A DNA stretch of 64,000 bases, taken from NCBI RefSeq assembly GCF_024758705.1, contig NZ_CP096971.1, positions 1,984,001 to 2,048,000 on the forward strand, written 5' to 3'. A model generated the notes under the pieces. The model searched no databases and was not told the DNA's origin. It saw nothing but the letters and a program-made list of their open reading frames with translations. Below, one piece after another: positions 32,926 to 42,921 of the stretch. Each line of letters opens with the position of its first letter. Position 1 is the stretch's first letter. Source of the stretch: Sphingomonas sp. SUN019 (lineage in GTDB: Bacteria; Pseudomonadota; Alphaproteobacteria; Sphingomonadales; Sphingomonadaceae). A program made the position numbers and the translations under genes.

Positions 32926-33572
32926 TCGCACGCGCCGAACGCCGCCGCCTCATCCCGCTTGCGATCATCGGCCTGATCCTCGCGTTCGGCCTGCCCGAAC
33001 TCGGGCTGGCGAAGCTGTTTCCCGATCCACGGGTCGGGCGGGAGATCGTGTGGATCGCGTTCGGCGTGCTGATCCTGTTGTGGGTGACGAAGGTCGAACG
33101 CCTGCCGCTGACCTCGATCGGCCTCAGGCGACCGACATGGGGCACGTTCGGCTGGGGCCTCGCCGCGACCGTCGTGCTGATGGCGACGGTCATGCTGACC
33201 TTCGCGCTGATCGTCCCGGCGCTCGGCCTCGAACAGAATATAGCGACGACCGGCGCGATCGTGCAGGTGCCGCTATGGCTCCTGGTCGCCACGCCGATCG
33301 TCGCGGGCGTCACGGAAGAACTGGTCTATCGCGGCTATGCGATCGAACGGCTCGAACTGCTCACCGGGCGTCCGTGGCTCGCCGGACTGATCGGCGGAAT
33401 CATGTTCGTGCTGGTGCATTGGAGCTGGGGGTCGGCGCAACTGATCCTGGTCGCCTTCGCCACCGCGATCCTGGTGCCGCTGTATCTGTGGCGGCGCGAC
33501 CTGCCGTGCGTGATGATCGCGCACATCCTCACCGACCTGATCGGTTTCGCGCTGGCGCGCGCGCAGATGTAG
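32922..33572 (+). CDS. CPBP family intramembrane glutamic endopeptidase-like protein
   Basis: A 216-residue membrane protein of the CPBP (CAAX protease and bacteriocin-processing) family. The catalytic pattern is TEELVYRG (EExxxR) near residue 130, followed by the conserved His in FVLVHWSWG, and a later AHILTD. About 6-7 helices. Its ATG overlaps the MerR stop by 4 bp, which links it to the regulator. It could process a peptide, or export or protect against one, but the substrate cannot be told. Confidence 0.85.
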   Translation: MIARAERRRLIPLAIIGLILAFGLPELGLAKLFPDPRVGREIVWIAFGVLILLWVTKVERLPLTSIGLRRPTWGTFGWGLAATVVLMATVMLTFALIVPALGLEQNIATTGAIVQVPLWLLVATPIVAGVTEELVYRGYAIERLELLTGRPWLAGLIGGIMFVLVHWSWGSAQLILVAFATAILVPLYLWRRDLPCVMIAHILTDLIGFALARAQM

Positions 33573-33615
33573 ATCCGGCCGGACCCGCGGGGGCAGGCCT
33601 GGCCGGGTCCGCCAA

Positions 33616-34173
33616 TCAGGGCATCATCACCGTGTCGATGACGTGGATCATCCCGTTCGACTGGCGAACGTCGGCGATCGTGATCTTTCCCATGCCGCCC
33701 TTGGCGTCCATGATCGCCCAGCCTTTGCCGCCCGCCGCCTTGTGGAAGGTCAGCGTGCCGCCCTGCACCGTGGTGTAGGTCGCGTTGCCGCCGTTGGCCT
33801 TCGCCTTGGCCGCGATCTGCGCCGCGGTGATCGTGCCGGGGACGACGTGATAGGTCAGGATACCGGTCAGCGTCGCCTTGTTCTCCGGCTTCACCAAAGT
33901 ATCGACGGTGCCCGCGGGCAGCTTCGCGAACGCCGCGTTAGTCGGCGCGAACACCGTGAACGGACCCGGACCCGACAATGTCTCGACCAGCCCCGCGGCC
34001 TTCACCGCGGCGACCAACGTCGTGTGATCTTTCGAAGCAACCGCATTTTCGACGATGTTCTTGGTCGGGTACATGGCTGCCCCGCCGACCATCGGGTTCT
34101 TCGCTTGGGCCATCCCGGCGCCACCGGCGACGAGCGCCAGCGCGGCGAGCGAGGTACGAATGTAGCGTGTCAT
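33616..34173 (-). CDS. secreted fasciclin (FAS1) domain protein
   Basis: A 185-residue protein with signal peptide (LAALALVAGGAGMAQA) and one FAS1 domain. The H1 motif is FTVFAPTNAAFAKLP and the H2 region ends NGMIHVIDTVMMP. Such proteins mediate adhesion or matrix binding, and in sphingomonads and rhizobia they are often secreted. The gene has an AGGAG site on the minus strand, 9 bp before the ATG at 34173. It converges with the CPBP gene. Confidence 0.92.
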   Translation of the reverse strand: MTRYIRTSLAALALVAGGAGMAQAKNPMVGGAAMYPTKNIVENAVASKDHTTLVAAVKAAGLVETLSGPGPFTVFAPTNAAFAKLPAGTVDTLVKPENKATLTGILTYHVVPGTITAAQIAAKAKANGGNATYTTVQGGTLTFHKAAGGKGWAIMDAKGGMGKITIADVRQSNGMIHVIDTVMMP

Positions 34174-34276
34174 GCAATTTCTCCTGCGGCGTGCGATCGT
34201 TGCCGACGCCGGGCGGAGATACGTGGCGGCGCGCGAAAACGACGCACCGGGCGCGCAAGATTATTCGTCCCCAAGT

Positions 34277-34423
34277 TTACTCGTCGGTGCGCATCTTCAC
34301 CTTGTTGGGCAGATCCTTGCCCTTCGTCCGCCGCGACGGAAGCTGCACCGGATGCTTCTTCTTCCACTGCGCAAAGGTCATCGGGCCTTCGGGCGTGTCG
34401 ATGATCGTATCGTCCAGGCTCAT
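34277..34423 (-). CDS. small basic hypothetical protein
   Basis: A 48-residue, Lys-rich protein: MSLDDTIIDTPEGPMTFAQW, then KKKHPVQLPSRRTKGKDLP and a short acidic tail. An AAAGGAG ribosome site lies 7 bp upstream of ATG 34423, which supports the start and excludes a longer form running into the repeat beside it. No domain is recognised. The basic tract suggests nucleic acid binding, but this is only a guess. Confidence 0.6.
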   Translation of the reverse strand: MSLDDTIIDTPEGPMTFAQWKKKHPVQLPSRRTKGKDLPNKVKMRTDE

Positions 34424-34439
34424 CTCAGACTCCTTTGCG

Positions 34440-34536
34440 GTGCCAGCCCGCTCCCCCTCCCGGCCACCCACACGGTATCCTGATGGGTGGCCGGGAGGGG
34501 GAGCGGGCTGGCACCGACTTACGCGCGTGAGCGCGT
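34440..34536. repeat. palindromic repeat family A, copy 2
   Basis: Arms 34440-34470 and 34484-34514 pair around a 13-base loop that is the complement, with one change, of the copy 1 loop. A small hairpin ACGCGC-GTGA-GCGCGT follows at 34521-34536 and sits 5 bp from the stop codon of the dehydrogenase gene. The GTGA loop is kept between copies while the stem bases differ. Confidence 0.9.
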
Positions 34537-34540
34537 CAAA

Positions 34541-35410
34541 CTAGCGCGTCGGTTCGGGCGTTTCTCCCGAATAATCGTAGAAGCCCCGCCCCGTCTTGCG
34601 ACCATACCAGCCCGCCTCGACGTATTTCACCAGCAGCGGCGCGGGGCGGAATTTCGGGTCGCCGGTGCCCTCGAACAGCACGCGCGTGATTTCCAGGCAG
34701 GTGTCGAGCCCGATGAAATCGGCGAGCGTCAGCGGGCCCATCGGGTGGTTTAGGCCCAATTGGCAAGCCAGGTCGATGTCGCGGATCGTCGCCACGCCCT
34801 CACCCAGCGCGAAGCACGCTTCGTTGATCATCGGCATCAGAACGCGGTTGACGATGAAGCCCGGCGCGTCGTTCGCACGCACCATCTGCTTGCCGAGCGC
34901 CGTCGCATAGGCCTCGATCACCGCGACCGTCGCGTCCGACGTGGCCAGCCCGCGGATAACCTCGATCAACCCCATCACCGGGACCGGATTGAAGAAATGC
35001 ACGCCGATGAAGCGCGCCGGATCGGGCGAGGCCTGCGCCAGCCGCGTGATCGGGATCGACGACGTGTTCGACGCCAGCGCCGCGTCGGCCCCCAGCACCT
35101 TGCCAACAGTTGCGAAGATCGCGCGCTTGATCTCCTCGCGCTCGGTCGCGGCCTCGATCACCAGCGCGCAACGACCCATCGCCGCGACGCTGGCGACCGG
35201 TTCGATCCGCGCCAGCGCCGCATCGCGCGCGTCGGGCTGAAGCTTGCCCTTCTCCACCGCCCGCGCGAGTTGTTTGGCGATCCCCGCCTTCCCCGCCTCG
35301 GCCCGCGCCAGGTCGACGTCGCTCAGCAGCACCTGATAGCCCGCCTGCGCCGACACTTGCGCGATGCCTGCGCCCATCTGCCCCGCGCCGATCACCCCGA
35401 TCGTCTGCAT
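34541..35410 (-). CDS. 3-hydroxybutyryl-CoA (3-hydroxyacyl-CoA) dehydrogenase
   Basis: A 289-residue NAD-dependent dehydrogenase of fatty-acid or PHB-type metabolism. Motifs are [18 protein letters not shown] (nucleotide-binding), [38 protein letters not shown] (catalytic His) and a C-terminal [22 protein letters not shown] 35410 gives the standard length. Longer in-frame starts to 35515 add an unlikely tail ([13 protein letters not shown]). Confidence 0.94.
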   Translation of the reverse strand: MQTIGVIGAGQMGAGIAQVSAQAGYQVLLSDVDLARAEAGKAGIAKQLARAVEKGKLQPDARDAALARIEPVASVAAMGRCALVIEAATEREEIKRAIFATVGKVLGADAALASNTSSIPITRLAQASPDPARFIGVHFFNPVPVMGLIEVIRGLATSDATVAVIEAYATALGKQMVRANDAPGFIVNRVLMPMINEACFALGEGVATIRDIDLACQLGLNHPMGPLTLADFIGLDTCLEITRVLFEGTGDPKFRPAPLLVKYVEAGWYGRKTGRGFYDYSGETPEPTR

Positions 35411-35484
35411 CCGTCCGTCTCCATCCATCTGGCCGCGCGGCATAGCCGCTTTTGCGCGGCCTGCCACCGGGCTAGAACGCGCCA

Positions 35485-36582
35485 ATGAAGCCATTACTGA
35501 TCGCCGCCGCGTCACTCGCCGCCTGTTCCTCGCCTGAGCCGGTGAATAACGAAACGCGCGTCGAAGCCGCAGCCAACCTCGTTACCCAAGAACCGTCCGC
35601 GGGTCCGGCCGTCTCGACCGCCGCCGCCGCACCGGCACGGCCAGGCGAACTCAAGACCTTCCGCGACTGGACGGTCGGCTGCGACAACGGCCTGCGCTGC
35701 ACCATGGCGTCGCTCGGCCCGGAGGCGGGCGATTTCCCCGCGATGACGGTCGCGCTCACCCGCGCGGCCGGGCCAGACGGCGGATATGAGATCGCGCTGG
35801 AGGGACTAGAGGATGCGACGCCGCGGCCGGAGGCGATCGTGATCGACGGACGGCGTTTTGCGATCGCGGGCGACGGCCTGTCCGGTGATTCGGCGGCACA
35901 GGTTGCGGCGGCGCTGGCGAACGGCCGGCTGATGGCGATCCACGGCGCGGGCAACAGCACGATCGCGACCGTCTCCACCGCCGGGGCCTCCGCCGCGCTC
36001 CGCTACATCGACGCCACGCAGGGCCGCGTGAACACCGTGACCGCGACCGTCGCGAAGGGCGCGCAGCAACCGGTCAGCGTCCCGCGCCCGCCTGCGCTGC
36101 CGGTCATCGCCGCCGTAACTGTCTCGGGCAAGCCCGCCACCCCGACCGCCACGCAACTCGCGCAGATGCGCAAGACTGGTAAATGTGAGGGGATGGCGGT
36201 CGAGCAGAGCGACCTCTTCAAGCCCGACACGCACGCGCTCGGCGGCGGCAAGACGCTGGTCATGGTGCCGTGCTCGTCCGGCGCGTACAATCTCTTCGCC
36301 GCGCTGTTTGTGCTGGAGGACGGCAAGTTCTCGCAGGCGAAGACAGACGCGGAGACGGGCTTCGCCGAGAATGCCGACGTGACCGAGGTCGTCAACGGCG
36401 AGTGGGACGGCGAAACGCTGAAGACGTACGCCAAGGGCCGGGGTCTGGGCGATTGCGGCGTCGCACAGAGCTTCGTGTGGGACGGCGCGCGGCTGCGGCT
36501 CACCGAACAGAGCGAAATGGACGAATGCCGCGGCAACCCGAATTATATCACTACGTGGCGCGCCCGCGTGAAGCGCAAGTAA
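35485..36582 (+). CDS. DUF1176 domain lipoprotein
   Basis: A 365-residue protein beginning [16 protein letters not shown], with a lipobox LAAC. The body matches DUF1176: [16 protein letters not shown] near residue 58, the middle [19 protein letters not shown], and the end [20 protein letters not shown]. Six or so conserved cysteines suggest disulfides outside the cytoplasm. Function unknown. It starts 75 bp from the dehydrogenase start on the opposite strand. Confidence 0.88.
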   Translation: MKPLLIAAASLAACSSPEPVNNETRVEAAANLVTQEPSAGPAVSTAAAAPARPGELKTFRDWTVGCDNGLRCTMASLGPEAGDFPAMTVALTRAAGPDGGYEIALEGLEDATPRPEAIVIDGRRFAIAGDGLSGDSAAQVAAALANGRLMAIHGAGNSTIATVSTAGASAALRYIDATQGRVNTVTATVAKGAQQPVSVPRPPALPVIAAVTVSGKPATPTATQLAQMRKTGKCEGMAVEQSDLFKPDTHALGGGKTLVMVPCSSGAYNLFAALFVLEDGKFSQAKTDAETGFAENADVTEVVNGEWDGETLKTYAKGRGLGDCGVAQSFVWDGARLRLTEQSEMDECRGNPNYITTWRARVKRK

Positions 36583-36618
36583 CTCGACTTCGCGAACGCA
36601 CGACGCGATAGCGGGCGG

Positions 36619-38670
36619 ATGATGAAGCCCCCCGTCGCCAACACACGACCGCATTCCTTCACCACCCACGGCGTCACCATCGACGATCCATGGGCGTGGC
36701 TGAAGGATGCCAACTATCCGGATGTTACCGACAAGGACGTGCTGGCGTATCTGGAGGCGGAGAACGCTTATTTCGAGGCGGCGATGGCCCCGCACCAGCC
36801 GTTGGTCGACACGATCTATGCGGAGATGAAGGGGCGCATCAAGGAGGACGAATCCTCGGTCCCGCAAAAGGACGGCGACTGGCTGTACTGGACCGATTAC
36901 GAGACCGGCGGCGAATACCGCCGCTGGTGGCGCAAGCCCGTCGTGGGCGGCCCCGACGAACTATTGCTCGACGAACCCGCGCTGGCCGCGGGCAAGGAGT
37001 ATTTCCGGCTCGGCGCGTTCAGCGTGTCGAACGACGGATCGAAACTCGCTTATGCGATCGACGATTCGGGCGCGGAGCGGTTCGAGGTCCGCGTGAAAGA
37101 CCTGACCACCGGCGAGCATCTGCCCGAGGTCATTCCGGGGATGCTGTCCGACATCGTGTGGACCAGCGACGACAGCGCTTTCCTCTACGGCCTGGCCAAC
37201 AAGGAATGGCGCACCGACAACGCCCGGCTGCACCGGCTCGGCACGCCCGCCTCGGACGATGTCGAACTATTCCACGAAGCGGACGAGGGCTACCGCGTCG
37301 GCGTGTCGGAGACGAGCGACCGCCGCTGGATCATCATCGCGACCGGCGATCATGTGACGAGCGAGGCGTATCTGCTGCCCGCGAACGATCCGCTGGCGAC
37401 GCCGGTGATGGTCGCAGCCCGGAAACCGGGCCGCGAGTATGACATCGACGCGCACGGCGACACGTTGTTCATCCACACCAACGACACCGATCCGATGTGG
37501 CGGCTGTGCACTGCGGCCGTAGCGACGCCGGGCGAATGGACCGAACTGATCGCGCCTTCCCCGCATTTCTACATGACCGGGGTCGAATGTTACGCCGATT
37601 TCTTCGTCGTCGAGGGGCGCGAGGACGGGCTCGACCAGGTCGAAATCCATTCCTATTCCGGCGACGCGCCGAAACGGATCGCCTTCCCCGAGCCGAGCTA
37701 TGCCGCGGGGCTGGGCGACAATCCCGAATATGACATGAAGGTGCTGCGGCTAGGTTATGAATCGATGGTCACGCCGGGCACGGTGTACGACTATGACGTC
37801 GCGACTGGCGGCCTGACCACGCTGAAGGTGCAGGAAATCCCCAGCGGCTACGACGGCGACAAATACCGCACCGAACGCCTGAAGATCGCCGCGCGCGACG
37901 GCACCGAAATCCCGGTGTCGATCGTCTATCCGAAGGACTTCGCGAAGGACGGCGGCGCGCCGCTGTTCCTCTACGCCTACGGCGCCTACGGCCATGCGAT
38001 CCCGCCGGGCTTCTCGACCGGGCGGCTGAGCCTGCTCGACCGCGGCTTCGCCTATGCCATCGCGCACATCCGCGGCGGCGACGATCTCGGCCAGCAATGG
38101 TATCACGACGGCAAACTCGAAAAGCGGGCCAACACTTTCAACGATTTCGTCGATGTGGCGAAGGGGCTGATCGCCGACGGCTGGACCAGCGCGGGCCGGA
38201 TCGCGACCGCAGGCCGCTCCGCGGGCGGCGAGCTGATGGGCGCGATCGTCAATTCGGACCCCGAACTATGGGGCGCGGTGATCGCCGACGTGCCGTTCGT
38301 CGACGTGCTGAACACGATGCTAGACGCCACGCTGCCGCTGACGCCGGGCGAATGGCCCGAATGGGGCAACCCGATCGAGGACAAGGCGGCGTTCGACCTG
38401 ATCCGCTCGTACAGCCCGTATGACAACGTTGGCGCACATGCCTATCCGCCATTGTTCATCAGCGGCGGCCTGAACGACCCGCGCGTGACCTATTGGGAAC
38501 CCGCGAAATGGGCCGCAAGGCTGCGCGCGACCAAGACCGACGACAACATCCTGCTGCTCAAGACCAACATGGGCGCGGGCCACGGCGGCAAATCGGGCCG
38601 CTTCGAATCGCTGCGTGAAGGCGCGGAGGAACACGCCTTCGTCCTCTGGCAATTGGGCGTGGAGCCATGA
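36619..38670 (+). CDS. S9 family prolyl oligopeptidase (oligopeptidase B type)
   Basis: A 683-residue serine peptidase with no signal peptide. An N-terminal seven-bladed propeller is followed by an alpha/beta hydrolase domain. The nucleophile is in TAGRSAGGELMG, the Asp in SGGLNDPRVTYW and the His in GAGHGGKSGR. Also seen are DDPWAWLKD and AHIRGGDDLGQQWYHDGK, which are typical of oligopeptidase B/PREP. It starts about 36 bp after DUF1176 and overlaps the next gene by 4 bp. Confidence 0.94.
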   Translation: MMKPPVANTRPHSFTTHGVTIDDPWAWLKDANYPDVTDKDVLAYLEAENAYFEAAMAPHQPLVDTIYAEMKGRIKEDESSVPQKDGDWLYWTDYETGGEYRRWWRKPVVGGPDELLLDEPALAAGKEYFRLGAFSVSNDGSKLAYAIDDSGAERFEVRVKDLTTGEHLPEVIPGMLSDIVWTSDDSAFLYGLANKEWRTDNARLHRLGTPASDDVELFHEADEGYRVGVSETSDRRWIIIATGDHVTSEAYLLPANDPLATPVMVAARKPGREYDIDAHGDTLFIHTNDTDPMWRLCTAAVATPGEWTELIAPSPHFYMTGVECYADFFVVEGREDGLDQVEIHSYSGDAPKRIAFPEPSYAAGLGDNPEYDMKVLRLGYESMVTPGTVYDYDVATGGLTTLKVQEIPSGYDGDKYRTERLKIAARDGTEIPVSIVYPKDFAKDGGAPLFLYAYGAYGHAIPPGFSTGRLSLLDRGFAYAIAHIRGGDDLGQQWYHDGKLEKRANTFNDFVDVAKGLIADGWTSAGRIATAGRSAGGELMGAIVNSDPELWGAVIADVPFVDVLNTMLDATLPLTPGEWPEWGNPIEDKAAFDLIRSYSPYDNVGAHAYPPLFISGGLNDPRVTYWEPAKWAARLRATKTDDNILLLKTNMGAGHGGKSGRFESLREGAEEHAFVLWQLGVEP

Positions 38671-39113
38671 TGATCATCGCACTGCTGCTGGTCCAGGCGG
38701 TCGCTGCCGCACCGACGCCCGAGGCCGAGGCGCTGGGCCTTCGGCTTGCGCGCAGCGGCACGATGGCGACGATCCTGCCGCTGATGGCGCAGAAGGAAAC
38801 CGACGAACTGGTCGCCGCGCATCCCGAACTCACCCCGGCCGAGCAGGCGAAACTACGCGATACCGCCAAGGCGACGTTCGCCACCAACGCGGCAAAGGTC
38901 GATGCGGCGTTCGCGCGCGCCTATGCCGGCAAGCTGTCCGTCACCGAACTCCGCGCGCTGGCGGAGCAGGCGGAGAGCGCACCCGCGAAACGTCTCCGCG
39001 CGGTCCTGCCTACCGTCATGGCGGAGGCGATGGGCACGCTGGGCGCACTGAACTTCAAGGGCGACACGCTCGCCGCATTCTGCCGCGATACCGGCAAGGC
39101 GTGCCCGAAATGA
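38667..39113 (+). CDS. DUF2059-like secreted protein
   Basis: A 148-residue protein with a short signal-like start (MMIIALLLVQAVAAA). A helical body follows with KLSVTELRALAEQAES, resembling the DUF2059 pattern, and the end is FCRDTGKACPK. The ATG overlaps the stop of the peptidase (ATGA). It is probably periplasmic; function unknown. Confidence 0.7.
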   Translation: MMIIALLLVQAVAAAPTPEAEALGLRLARSGTMATILPLMAQKETDELVAAHPELTPAEQAKLRDTAKATFATNAAKVDAAFARAYAGKLSVTELRALAEQAESAPAKRLRAVLPTVMAEAMGTLGALNFKGDTLAAFCRDTGKACPK

Positions 39114-39123
39114 CCTCGGCCGG

Positions 39124-39690
39124 GTGAGCGTCGAGGCGATCATTGCGCGCTACGGCGTCGCTGCGATCTTTGCGGGCGCGGCGCTGGAGGGCGAGACGAT
39201 CGTCATCGCGGGCGGGCTGATGGCGCATCAGGGCCTCGTCAGCCTGCCGCTGGCGATGGCCGCGGCGACGATCGGATCGTTCTGTGCCGACCAGACCTTC
39301 TTCGCGATCGGGCGGCGGTGGCGCGATCACCCGCGCGTGCGGCGCATCATGGAGCGCCGCGCCTTCGCCAAGGCGCTGGAATGGCTGGAGCGTTATCCGG
39401 TCGGCTTCATCTTCGCCTTCCGTTTCCTGTACGGCCTGCGCACCGTCAGTCCGGTGGCGATCGGGACAAGCCGCGTGCCGCTGCGCACTTTCATGCCGCT
39501 CAATGCGCTCGCGGCGGTGACGTGGGCGGTGACCTTCACGTCACTCGGCTATATCTTCGGCGAGGGCATTACCGAGGCGCTCGGCGCGCTGAAGCCGAGC
39601 CGTGGGACGCTGATCCGCATCGCGATCGTCGCGGTCATCATCGGTGCGGCGTTCCATGCCGTCGCGTGGTGGCGAAAGACGCGCAAATGA
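39124..39690 (+). CDS. DedA family membrane protein
   Basis: A 188-residue membrane protein of the DedA/VTT family, proposed lipid scramblase or undecaprenyl-phosphate flippase. Segments seen are GAALEGETIVIAGG, the conserved RFLYGLRTVSPVAIG and the pattern FLPLNALAAVTWA in variant form (FMPLNALAAVTWA). GTG start at 39124, overlapping the next gene by 4 bp. Its partner, if any, is not clear. Confidence 0.88.
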   Translation: MSVEAIIARYGVAAIFAGAALEGETIVIAGGLMAHQGLVSLPLAMAAATIGSFCADQTFFAIGRRWRDHPRVRRIMERRAFAKALEWLERYPVGFIFAFRFLYGLRTVSPVAIGTSRVPLRTFMPLNALAAVTWAVTFTSLGYIFGEGITEALGALKPSRGTLIRIAIVAVIIGAAFHAVAWWRKTRK

Positions 39691-40079
39691 CGCGCTTCAT
39701 CAGGGAGATCACGGCGACCGCCGCCGACATCGACGAACTCGGCCACGTCAATAATGCGGTGTGGGTGCGCTGGATTCAGGAACTGGCGACCGCGCATTGG
39801 GAATCGATCGCGCCGCCCGAACACCGCGACGCTTACGTCTGGGTCGTGACGCGGCACGAGATCGACTACCGCGGCAATGTGGCCGCGGGGGAGACGGTGA
39901 CCGGGGAAACGTGGGTGCCGAGCCCGCCCAAGGGTGCGCGGTTCGATCGGCACGTACAGTTCGTCGGCGCGGACGGGCGCGTGAAGGTGGAGGCGGTGAC
40001 GACCTGGGCGCTGATCGACCGCGCGAGCGGGCGGTTGCTGCGGGTGCGGCCGGAGATTGCAGCGCCGTTTCTCCCCTAA
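39687..40079 (+). CDS. acyl-CoA thioesterase, hotdog fold (YbgC-like)
   Basis: A 130-residue hotdog-fold protein. The segment ADIDELGHVNNAVWVRWIQE has the D-x-x-G-H-V-N-N pattern of 4-hydroxybenzoyl-CoA thioesterase/YbgC proteins, and a beta-rich middle follows (HEIDYRGNVAAGETVTGE). It overlaps the DedA stop with ATGA. Its stop codon TAA forms part of the first bases of a repeat at 40078. Confidence 0.87.
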   Translation: MTRFIREITATAADIDELGHVNNAVWVRWIQELATAHWESIAPPEHRDAYVWVVTRHEIDYRGNVAAGETVTGETWVPSPPKGARFDRHVQFVGADGRVKVEAVTTWALIDRASGRLLRVRPEIAAPFLP

Positions 40080-40212
40080 TTCCTCCCCAGCACGGGGAGG
40101 GGAACCGCCCGCTTCTTCAGCGGGTGGTGGAGGGGCAGCCAAAAGCGACGGACCTGCTGGGCTGCCCCTCCACCGTCTTCGACGGTCCCCCTCCCCGTGC
40201 CGGGGAGGAATT
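40078..40212. repeat. palindromic repeat family C (B-like)
   Basis: A 135-bp inverted repeat with outer arms AATTCCTCCCCAGCACGGGG and its complement, and inner hairpins CCCGC-TTCTTCA-GCGGG and CCGTC-TTC-GACGG. Its plan is that of family B, but it has different arm sequences. It overlaps the thioesterase stop codon and ends 4 bp from the ppc stop. Confidence 0.9.
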
Positions 40213-40215
40213 AGC

Positions 40216-42882
40216 TCAGCCGCTATTCCTTAACGCCGTCGCGATCGCGTTGATCGACAGCAGGATCCCCTCTCCGATCCGCGCATCGTCCTCGCCCGCG
40301 CGGTGCCGCTTCATCAGCTCGATCTGCAGCAAATTCAGCGGCTCGATATACGGCAGCCGCAGCCGGATCGACGCATCCAGCGCCGGGTGATGCTCCAGCA
40401 GCCGCGACTGCCCGGTCACCGCCAGCAACCCGTCATGCGTCGCCTGCCACCCGTCGCGGATCGTCCCGAAGATGCCGCGCAAGCCGTCATCCTCGACCAG
40501 CCCCGCGTACCGCTCGGCGATCCCCATGTCCGATTTCGCCAACACCATCTCCATGTTGGCGAGCGTCGAGGCGAACAACGGCCAGCCCTGCGCCATGTCA
40601 CGCAATAGCGCCTTGTCCGGGAACGCCGCGATCGCGTTGCCGACACCGTACCAGCCGGGCAGCATCACGCGCGCCTGCGCCCAGCTGAATACCCACGGGA
40701 TTGCGCGCAGATCCTCGATCGCGTCGGATTTCTTCCGCGACGCGGGGCGCGACCCGATCTTCAGCCCGGCGATCTCGGCGATCGGGGTCATCTCTCGGAA
40801 GAAGGTGCGGAAGCCCTCGGTGCCGTACACCAGGCCGCGGTACGCGCGGAACGCGCTGTCCGACAGCGCGTCCATCGCCGCCGAAAACGTCTCGTTCTCG
40901 GCATTCGACAGCTGTTCGGGTTCCAGACTGGCGAGCAACGTCGCCGACGCCATCGCCTCCAGATTCGTCATCGCGCTTTCCCGCGTGCCGTATTTGCCCG
41001 CGATCACCTCGCCCTGTTCGGTGATGCGGATGCGGCCCTGCACCGTGCCGGGCGGCTGCGCGCGGATCGCGGCGAAGCTGGACCCGCCGCCCCGCCCCAC
41101 TGCCCCGCCGCGGCCGTGGAACAGCTGCATCCCCACGCCCGCGTCCTCGAACACCGGCTTCAGTGCGGTCGACGCCTTGGACAGCGACCAGGTGGAGGTC
41201 AGATAGCCGCCGTCCTTGTTGCTGTCCGAATAGCCGATCATCACCTCCTGATGACCGCGCGCGCGGGTGATCGCGGCGATTTCGGGCAAGGCGAACCACG
41301 CGCGCATGATCGCGGGCGCGGCCTCCAGATCGCCGATCGTCTCGAACAACGGCACCGCCATGATCGCTGCGGTGGGCGCGTCGCCGGGCCGGTACAGTCC
41401 GACCTCCTTCAGCAGCAGATTCACCTCCAGCAGGTCGCTGACCGACTGCGCCATCGACACGATATACTGCCGGATCGCGGCGGGACCGTAAGCGGCGTGC
41501 GCCGCGGCGGCGGCCTGCACGATCGCCAGTTCGCCGGTCGTTTCCTCGGACAAAGTGGTGAAGCGGCTGACCAACGGCCGTGCGGTCGCCAGTTCGCGTC
41601 GCAGCAATTCGATCCGTTTATCCTCGTCGAGCGCGGCGTAATCGTCGCACACGCCCGCGGTCTTCAGCAATTCGGCGACGACGCGCTCATGCACCGCCGA
41701 ATTCTGCCGCAGGTCGAGCGTGGCGAGGTGAAAGCCGAAAATCTCCACCGCGCGGATCAACCGTCCAATCGCGCCGCCACTGGCCAGCAAACCGCCGCCC
41801 GCCGCCGCCAGCGGCCGCGCGATCGTCGCCAGATCGGCGCGCAGGCTCGCCGGATCGGGATAGGGCTCGCCGGTCAGGTGCCCCGGTCGCGGCGCTGCCT
41901 TGCCGGTCAGTTTCCGGTGCGTCGCCGCCAGTCGCGCGTAAATCCCCGACAGCGCGCGGCGGTACGGTTCGTCGCTGCGGCTCTCGGCCTCGTCGCCGCT
42001 CGCCTCGGCCAGCGCCAGCACCGCATCATCCACGGCCGCGATTTCGGCCGAGATCGACAGTTCCGCACCCAAAGCGTGCAGCTGATCGAGATAATGCACC
42101 AGCACCGCCTCGCTCGCCCGACCCAGCGCGGTGCGCAGCGAGTCCGCGGTGACGAACGGGTTGCCGTCGCGGTCGCCGCCGATCCAGCTTCCCGGCCGCA
42201 AAAACCCCGGCAATCGCTGCCCGACCGCGCGGTCCCACCGTTGATACAGGGCGGGAATCACCGGCAGAAACACGTCACGCAGATAACTCAGCGCCGTCTC
42301 CGCCTCGTCGGTCACGTACAGCCGCTCGCGCCGCAGCACGCGCGTCTGCCACAACAGCGCCACCTGCCGCACGATCGCTTCGTCGACACGGTCGCCGTCG
42401 GGGGTCGTCTCCAGCCCACGATCGCGCATCGCCAGCAATTGCGCGATGCGGTTGCGATGGTCGATCATGCTCTTGCGGCGCACCTCGGTCGGATGCGCGG
42501 TCAGCACGGGCGCGATCAGCGCATGGTCCAGCAACGCCATCACCGCCGCCTGATCGACGCCTTCGTCCGCCAGCCGCGCCAGCGCCGACGCAATGTCCGC
42601 GCCCTTCTCGGCCGCAATCCCCTGCCGGTCCTCGGCCAGGTTGGCGAGCATCGAGAACAGCATGAAGCCGCGGACGAAATCCAGTGTCTCATCAAGGCTC
42701 AGCGCCTCCAGATGATGATCGACCGGCGCACCGTCATCGCGGTGCCGTTCGACCGACGCCGACCGGATCGCCTCGGTCGCGGCGAACAGCCGCTCACCGC
42801 CAAGCTCGCGGATCACATCGCCCAGCACGCGGCCGAGGTAGCGGATGTCGTCGTTGTTGGTGATCGCGGGGAGGCTGGCCAT
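40216..42882 (-). CDS. ppc: phosphoenolpyruvate carboxylase
   Basis: An 888-residue enzyme that makes oxaloacetate from PEP and bicarbonate. Motifs are VLTAHPTEVRRKSM (first catalytic His), GGDRDGNPFV, MIGYSDSNKDGGYL, FHGRGGAVGRGGGSSF and the end ALRNSG. ATG 42882 is chosen. GTG 42909 would add 9 residues. It stands alone, convergent with the thioesterase across the repeat. Confidence 0.97.
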   Translation of the reverse strand: MASLPAITNNDDIRYLGRVLGDVIRELGGERLFAATEAIRSASVERHRDDGAPVDHHLEALSLDETLDFVRGFMLFSMLANLAEDRQGIAAEKGADIASALARLADEGVDQAAVMALLDHALIAPVLTAHPTEVRRKSMIDHRNRIAQLLAMRDRGLETTPDGDRVDEAIVRQVALLWQTRVLRRERLYVTDEAETALSYLRDVFLPVIPALYQRWDRAVGQRLPGFLRPGSWIGGDRDGNPFVTADSLRTALGRASEAVLVHYLDQLHALGAELSISAEIAAVDDAVLALAEASGDEAESRSDEPYRRALSGIYARLAATHRKLTGKAAPRPGHLTGEPYPDPASLRADLATIARPLAAAGGGLLASGGAIGRLIRAVEIFGFHLATLDLRQNSAVHERVVAELLKTAGVCDDYAALDEDKRIELLRRELATARPLVSRFTTLSEETTGELAIVQAAAAAHAAYGPAAIRQYIVSMAQSVSDLLEVNLLLKEVGLYRPGDAPTAAIMAVPLFETIGDLEAAPAIMRAWFALPEIAAITRARGHQEVMIGYSDSNKDGGYLTSTWSLSKASTALKPVFEDAGVGMQLFHGRGGAVGRGGGSSFAAIRAQPPGTVQGRIRITEQGEVIAGKYGTRESAMTNLEAMASATLLASLEPEQLSNAENETFSAAMDALSDSAFRAYRGLVYGTEGFRTFFREMTPIAEIAGLKIGSRPASRKKSDAIEDLRAIPWVFSWAQARVMLPGWYGVGNAIAAFPDKALLRDMAQGWPLFASTLANMEMVLAKSDMGIAERYAGLVEDDGLRGIFGTIRDGWQATHDGLLAVTGQSRLLEHHPALDASIRLRLPYIEPLNLLQIELMKRHRAGEDDARIGEGILLSINAIATALRNSG

Positions 42883-42921
42883 GCCGGGATGCTGCACTGC
42901 GGCAAGCACCCGGTCAAATGA

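Noticed and set aside
41116..42921. A 601-codon plus-strand frame opposite ppc
   Set aside because: Antisense to PEP carboxylase, which has every catalytic motif. The translation has no recognisable family.
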